Shown here piece after piece: positions 32,519-34,768 of a stretch of DNA of 34,768 nt. The notes under the pieces were generated by a model. That model did not search any database. It was not told where the DNA came from and was given only the letters and a program-made list of their open reading frames with translations. This DNA comes from Fimenecus sp964614605. GTDB taxonomy: Bacteria; Bacillota; Clostridia; Oscillospirales; Acutalibacteraceae. The stretch is taken from positions 1-34,768 of the forward strand of contig CAZTLU010000008.1 in assembly GCA_964614605.1 (NCBI GenBank), given 5' to 3'. The translations under genes and the position numbers were made by a program. Every line of letters starts with the position of its first letter. Within the stretch, counting starts at the first letter, position 1.

Positions 32519-33241
32519 ATGACTATAAATTTTCAAAATAATACTTATTATAAACAATTAATGCTTGTTTGTGACGGCAGGGAATACATATTAAACAAGG
32601 GAGTTACATTGCCGATTTACACTAATTCAAACAATTTTCATATGACGGTTTGTGTCTCTGATAAAAATCGTGTAATGCTTAATTGGTTATTTATTCTTAT
32701 TGATGGATTTGTTGATGATGAAAGTGTAATAAATGCATTGCAATGTAATGCGGAGTTTGATTTGGTGTTCCCTGACAGTTGTGTATGCGAAACAATCAGC
32801 ATTGAAAATCTTGAGGTGAGAGATACCGAACAATGCATATATAATTCGGTATATCTTAATAACAACAGTATGACGGTAAATCGATGTGGAGATTATATTA
32901 AGGAGTGGAAAAAGCAGAAAAGAAAAGCAATGTTTTATCATATTGTCGTTACCTCTGCATTGCCGGTATTACTGTTTCTGTTGGGTTGGTTTTTAACCCG
33001 AGGCGATATATGGGCGGGAGTTGTTGCAATTTTGAATTTGGTGGTTTTTTCAATTCCAAGCTGGATAAAAGCATCAAGACTTAAAAGATTTTATAATGAT
33101 GATAATGCACACACGCTTTTAAGTATGCAGGATATGATACAAAGACAAAACGGAGGAAATCCGGTTGTTAAGGAACCAACAGATTTTATAGGTAAAACTG
33201 TTTGGGGTATTTTAGATAAAATCTCAAAAAAGAATAAATAA
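32519..33241 (+). CDS. Hypothetical two-TM membrane protein
   Basis: 240 aa. Residues 1-140 are a polar beta-rich domain with several cysteines; two membrane helices follow (about 143-162 and 166-184), then a charged tail ending DKISKKNK. The ATG has no good Shine-Dalgarno sequence, so the start is uncertain, but no better in-frame start is evident. It has slightly AT-rich coding. No family recognised. It is on the same strand 49 nt after the coiled-coil gene without an obvious terminator, so it may be the last gene of the PadR operon. Confidence 0.6.
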   Translation: MTINFQNNTYYKQLMLVCDGREYILNKGVTLPIYTNSNNFHMTVCVSDKNRVMLNWLFILIDGFVDDESVINALQCNAEFDLVFPDSCVCETISIENLEVRDTEQCIYNSVYLNNNSMTVNRCGDYIKEWKKQKRKAMFYHIVVTSALPVLLFLLGWFLTRGDIWAGVVAILNLVVFSIPSWIKASRLKRFYNDDNAHTLLSMQDMIQRQNGGNPVVKEPTDFIGKTVWGILDKISKKNK

Positions 33242-33242
33242 T

Positions 33243-33319
33243 TTTGCATTTTGCGTTTCGCATTTTGCACTTATAATGTATAATATGTATAATAAAATCA
33301 CTTAAAATCGGTACAAATC
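33243..33319. repeat. Long direct repeat, left copy (flanks the DUF5104-like gene)
   Basis: It runs from TTTTGCATTTTGCG through TATAATATGTATA to AAAATCGGTACAAATC. The same order of blocks recurs at 34117-34182. The segment between them holds a lipoprotein gene and other repeats, as expected for an insertion or duplication bounded by recombining repeats. Confidence 0.7.
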
Positions 33320-33343
33320 AGTAGTTTGCGGTATCGCTTTTTC

Positions 33344-33477
33344 GGTCGCTTCGTGAAGCGACCCTACAAAGAATATGCGTGTCATTCTGAGCGAAGCGAA
33401 GAATCTCAATTTTAGTGTGCGGTAAAACCACAAGATTCTTCACTGCGTTCAGAATGACACACCCACTTTGTAGGGGG
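33344..33477. repeat. Composite palindromic element (CATTCTGAGCGAAGCGAAG type)
   Basis: An outer inverted repeat CCCTACAAAG (33361-33371) / CTTTGTAGGG (33466-33475) encloses 28-nt arms (33379-33406 and 33433-33460) that pair at about 25 positions, starting GTGTCATTCTGA. Just upstream, GGTCGCTTC / GAAGCGACC (33344-33363) is another perfect hairpin. It is a non-autonomous repeat with no coding content. The right end supplies the GGGGGAGG ribosome binding site of the next gene. Confidence 0.75.
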
Positions 33478-33487
33478 AGGTAATGAC

Positions 33488-34009
33488 ATGAAAAAATCAA
33501 TATGTTTAATTATAGTATTTATTTTAATGCTTGCATTAAGTTCGTGTACGAAAGGCGGAACTTCAGTGCATTTCTTTGAAGACAAAGACACTCGTTTAGT
33601 GAATACTCGTATGGAACAGTTATTTAATGCAATTAAAGAATATGATGGAACTGCATTAAAAGAAGTTTTTTCACAAAAAGCTCTTGCCGAAACAGAAAAT
33701 ATTAATACAGAAATTAATAACTTATTTTCCTTTATTCAAGGAGAACCAGTTTCTTGGAGCAAGAATTCGTTAGAAGTGTATGACAGTGTTGAATATGGAA
33801 AAAAGACAAAACAACTCAGTGGTTGGTATGGGTTAGAAACAACTGAACAAACTTACTTGATTTTCCTTGTTGACTATCCAATTGATACAATGAATGTTGA
33901 AAATGAAGGTTTATATTCATTGATGATAATTGAAGCAGAAGATGAAAATGAGTTGACGGGTACTTGGGAAGATTGGACTATTCCGGGCATATATATCCAT
34001 AACAATTAA
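33488..34009 (+). CDS. DUF5104-like lipoprotein
   Basis: 173 aa. The signal peptide ends in lipobox LSSC with Cys20, so it is surface-anchored. The mature domain starts with NTRMEQLFNAIKEYDGTALKEVFSQKAL and has the central NNLFSFIQGEPVSW and C-terminal DTMNVENEGLYSLMIIEAEDE, a pattern I recognise as DUF5104 (an NTF2-like fold is expected; function unknown). GGGGGAGG lies 7 nt upstream of the ATG, contributed by the preceding palindromic element. No promoter is visible. It is flanked by long direct repeats, which suggests recent arrival in front of the ribosomal operon. Confidence 0.8.
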   Translation: MKKSICLIIVFILMLALSSCTKGGTSVHFFEDKDTRLVNTRMEQLFNAIKEYDGTALKEVFSQKALAETENINTEINNLFSFIQGEPVSWSKNSLEVYDSVEYGKKTKQLSGWYGLETTEQTYLIFLVDYPIDTMNVENEGLYSLMIIEAEDENELTGTWEDWTIPGIYIHNN

Positions 34010-34035
34010 CTGTATATAATTTTCAAGTGTATAAG

Positions 34036-34069
34036 CGGTCGGGCACGGAGACCCGACCCTACAGGGTTA
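34036..34069. repeat. Short intergenic palindromic repeat, copy 2
   Basis: An identical 34-nt match to 197-230, with GGTCGGG / CCCGACC arms and CTACAGGGTTA tail. Confidence 0.8.
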
Positions 34070-34116
34070 GCTTATTCATATCAACAACATATAAAATTCG
34101 CGTCGCAGACCCTTAA

Positions 34117-34182
34117 TTTTGCACTTTGCGCTTTGCATTTTGCATTATTATATATAATATGTATATAAAATCGGTACAAATC
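34117..34182. repeat. Long direct repeat, right copy
   Basis: It runs from TTTTGCACTTTGCGC through TATAATATGTATA to AAAATCGGTACAAATC and is the partner of 33243-33319. It also follows GCGTCGCAGACCCTTA (34100-34115), which is found at 30655 too. Confidence 0.7.
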
Positions 34183-34219
34183 GGAAGATTTTTCTTCAAA
34201 ATTTGTGCCGATTTTGTTA
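34167..34219. terminator. Terminator-like hairpin before the S10 operon
   Basis: AAAATCGGTACAAAT (34167-34181) pairs with ATTTGTGCCGATTTT (34201-34215) through 15 bp, one of them G-U, with a 19-nt loop. It could end transcription on either strand. Confidence 0.6.
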
Positions 34220-34296
34220 TGTGGACACAATATATTGTGTTAAATTTTATTCATAAAAAAATTCTGCATTTTTCACAAACTTTTTTAAAAAAGTTC

Positions 34297-34325
34297 TTGC
34301 ATTTTAACGAAAGGTGTGTTAGAAT
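34297..34325 (+). promoter_or_regulatory. Promoter of the S10 ribosomal operon
   Basis: TTGCAT (34297-34302), 17 nt, TAGAAT (34320-34325). The expected transcript start near 34332 gives a leader of about 310 nt before rpsJ. Confidence 0.8.
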
Positions 34326-34331
34326 ATACAA

Positions 34332-34643
34332 GCATTCTGCGGTCTTGGGCGAATTATGCCCGTTGGCAGTATGCGATATGCGTTGAAGCGGTAGGTGGCT
34401 GCACGAAGATGCAGGGAATTACCGTGGAGTATGTCTGATTTAAAATCGGGCGACCAATAATGCTTTTAAAACCTTAAAGCGTACCCCAACTGCGCTCTAA
34501 CGGTACTTGCAGGAGCATTCTGCGCTATTTTACGCCGTCCGAAAAATCAGAAACCGATTTTTCGGTTTTAAAAACGGAAGGGTTGAAACACCCGGCCGGG
34601 TTGCAAGTAAAATAACGTGCCCAGAAAATTAGGAGGAACCAAA
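34332..34643 (+). ncRNA. Structured leader of the S10 operon
   Basis: A long GC-richer leader with several hairpins: CTGCA-N6-TGCAG enclosed by GGTA / TACC near 34390-34424, GTACC..GGTAC near 34481-34505, a strong stem CCGAAAAATC (34539-34548) / GATTTTTCGG (34556-34565) followed by TTTTAAAA, and the palindrome ACCCGGCCGGGT (34590-34601). AGCATTCTGCG occurs twice (34331-34341 and 34514-34524). The 34556 hairpin could act as an attenuator. Autoregulatory leaders before S10 operons are known in other bacteria; whether this matches a described class cannot be told here. Confidence 0.65.
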
Positions 34644-34768
34644 ATGGCAGCAACAAAAGGTAAGAAAATCAGAATCAGACTTAAGGGTTATGACCATGAC
34701 CTCGTAGACAAGGCAGCAGAAAAGATTGTTGAAACAGCAAAGCGTACAGGCGCTCAGGTTTCAGGTCC
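34644..34768 (+). CDS. rpsJ: 30S ribosomal protein S10 (5' part)
   Basis: 41 codons are present before the window ends. MAATKGKKIRIRLKGYDHD and KAAEKIVETAKRTGAQVSG match the N-terminus of S10: the KIRIRLKGYDH strand and the TAKRTGA helix. AGGAGG (34631-34636) lies 7 nt before the ATG. S10 is a component of the small subunit and also acts in transcription antitermination as NusE. It opens the large S10-spc ribosomal operon in Firmicutes. Confidence 0.95.
   Translation, partial: MAATKGKKIRIRLKGYDHDLVDKAAEKIVETAKRTGAQVSG

Noticed and set aside
34126..34386. Plus-strand ORF of 86 aa before rpsJ
   Set aside because: It crosses repeats, a hairpin and the rpsJ promoter, with no ribosome binding site.
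34380..34440. Possible tRNA-like fold in the rpsJ leader
   Set aside because: No anticodon arm, TTCRA T-loop or CCA-type acceptor stem could be formed; it is treated as part of the leader structure.

Overview
The window looks like a chromosomal segment of an anaerobic, endospore-forming, low-to-moderate GC Clostridia bacterium (Ruminococcus/Oscillospiraceae-like). The evidence is a SpoVAC gene, strong AGGAGG ribosome binding sites, sigma-A promoters with 17-nt spacers, a circularly permuted GH3 enzyme, a PadR-HAAS-PspC operon, a fibro-slime-type surface protein, and the start of rpsJ (S10 operon) at the right edge. A 100-N gap inside a repeat shows this is a scaffolded, probably metagenomic, assembly.

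Layout. 1-840: minus-strand start of an unknown gene and spoVAC, separated by intergenic repeats. 911-3187: operon of a patatin-like lipase, a permuted papain-fold protein and a Thr/Glu-rich lipoprotein. 3192-13349: an accessory zone. A small two-gene module (87-aa DUF6809-like protein divergent from a 65-74-aa XRE repressor) occurs three times intact and once with the DUF6809 gene truncated. Between the copies lie a permuted GH3, an AT-rich orphan, an OadB/OadG-like pair, a small membrane protein, and a membrane-protein/condensation-fold acyltransferase pair. 13568-19093: an anchored Ig-like protein, two Wzz-tyrosine-kinase fusions and an ABC exporter, with no glycosyltransferases. 19149-30621: a strong promoter, a giant secreted GH2 enzyme with adhesin-like domains, and directly behind it a RiPP-type operon (precursor peptide, lipoprotein, HPr-kinase-like protein, radical SAM/SPASM enzyme, PqqD-like carrier). 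30742-33241: PadR, HAAS/DUF1700, small membrane protein, PspC, acidic coiled coil and a two-TM protein. 33242-34325: repeats and a DUF5104-like lipoprotein. 34297-34768: promoter, structured leader and start of rpsJ.

Two systems stand out. One is the RiPP operon, which is apparently cotranscribed with a huge surface glycosidase and has an attenuator hairpin after the precursor. The other is the multiplied DUF6809/XRE module. Each of its copies has a pair of dyad operators with a different sequence. In the three copies with clear promoters the operators sit inside the spacers of near-consensus promoters, which suggests a family of mutually insulated repressor-operator switches. No tRNA, rRNA, CRISPR array, transposase or phage structural gene was seen. 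All family assignments were made by eye from motifs; no database search was run.
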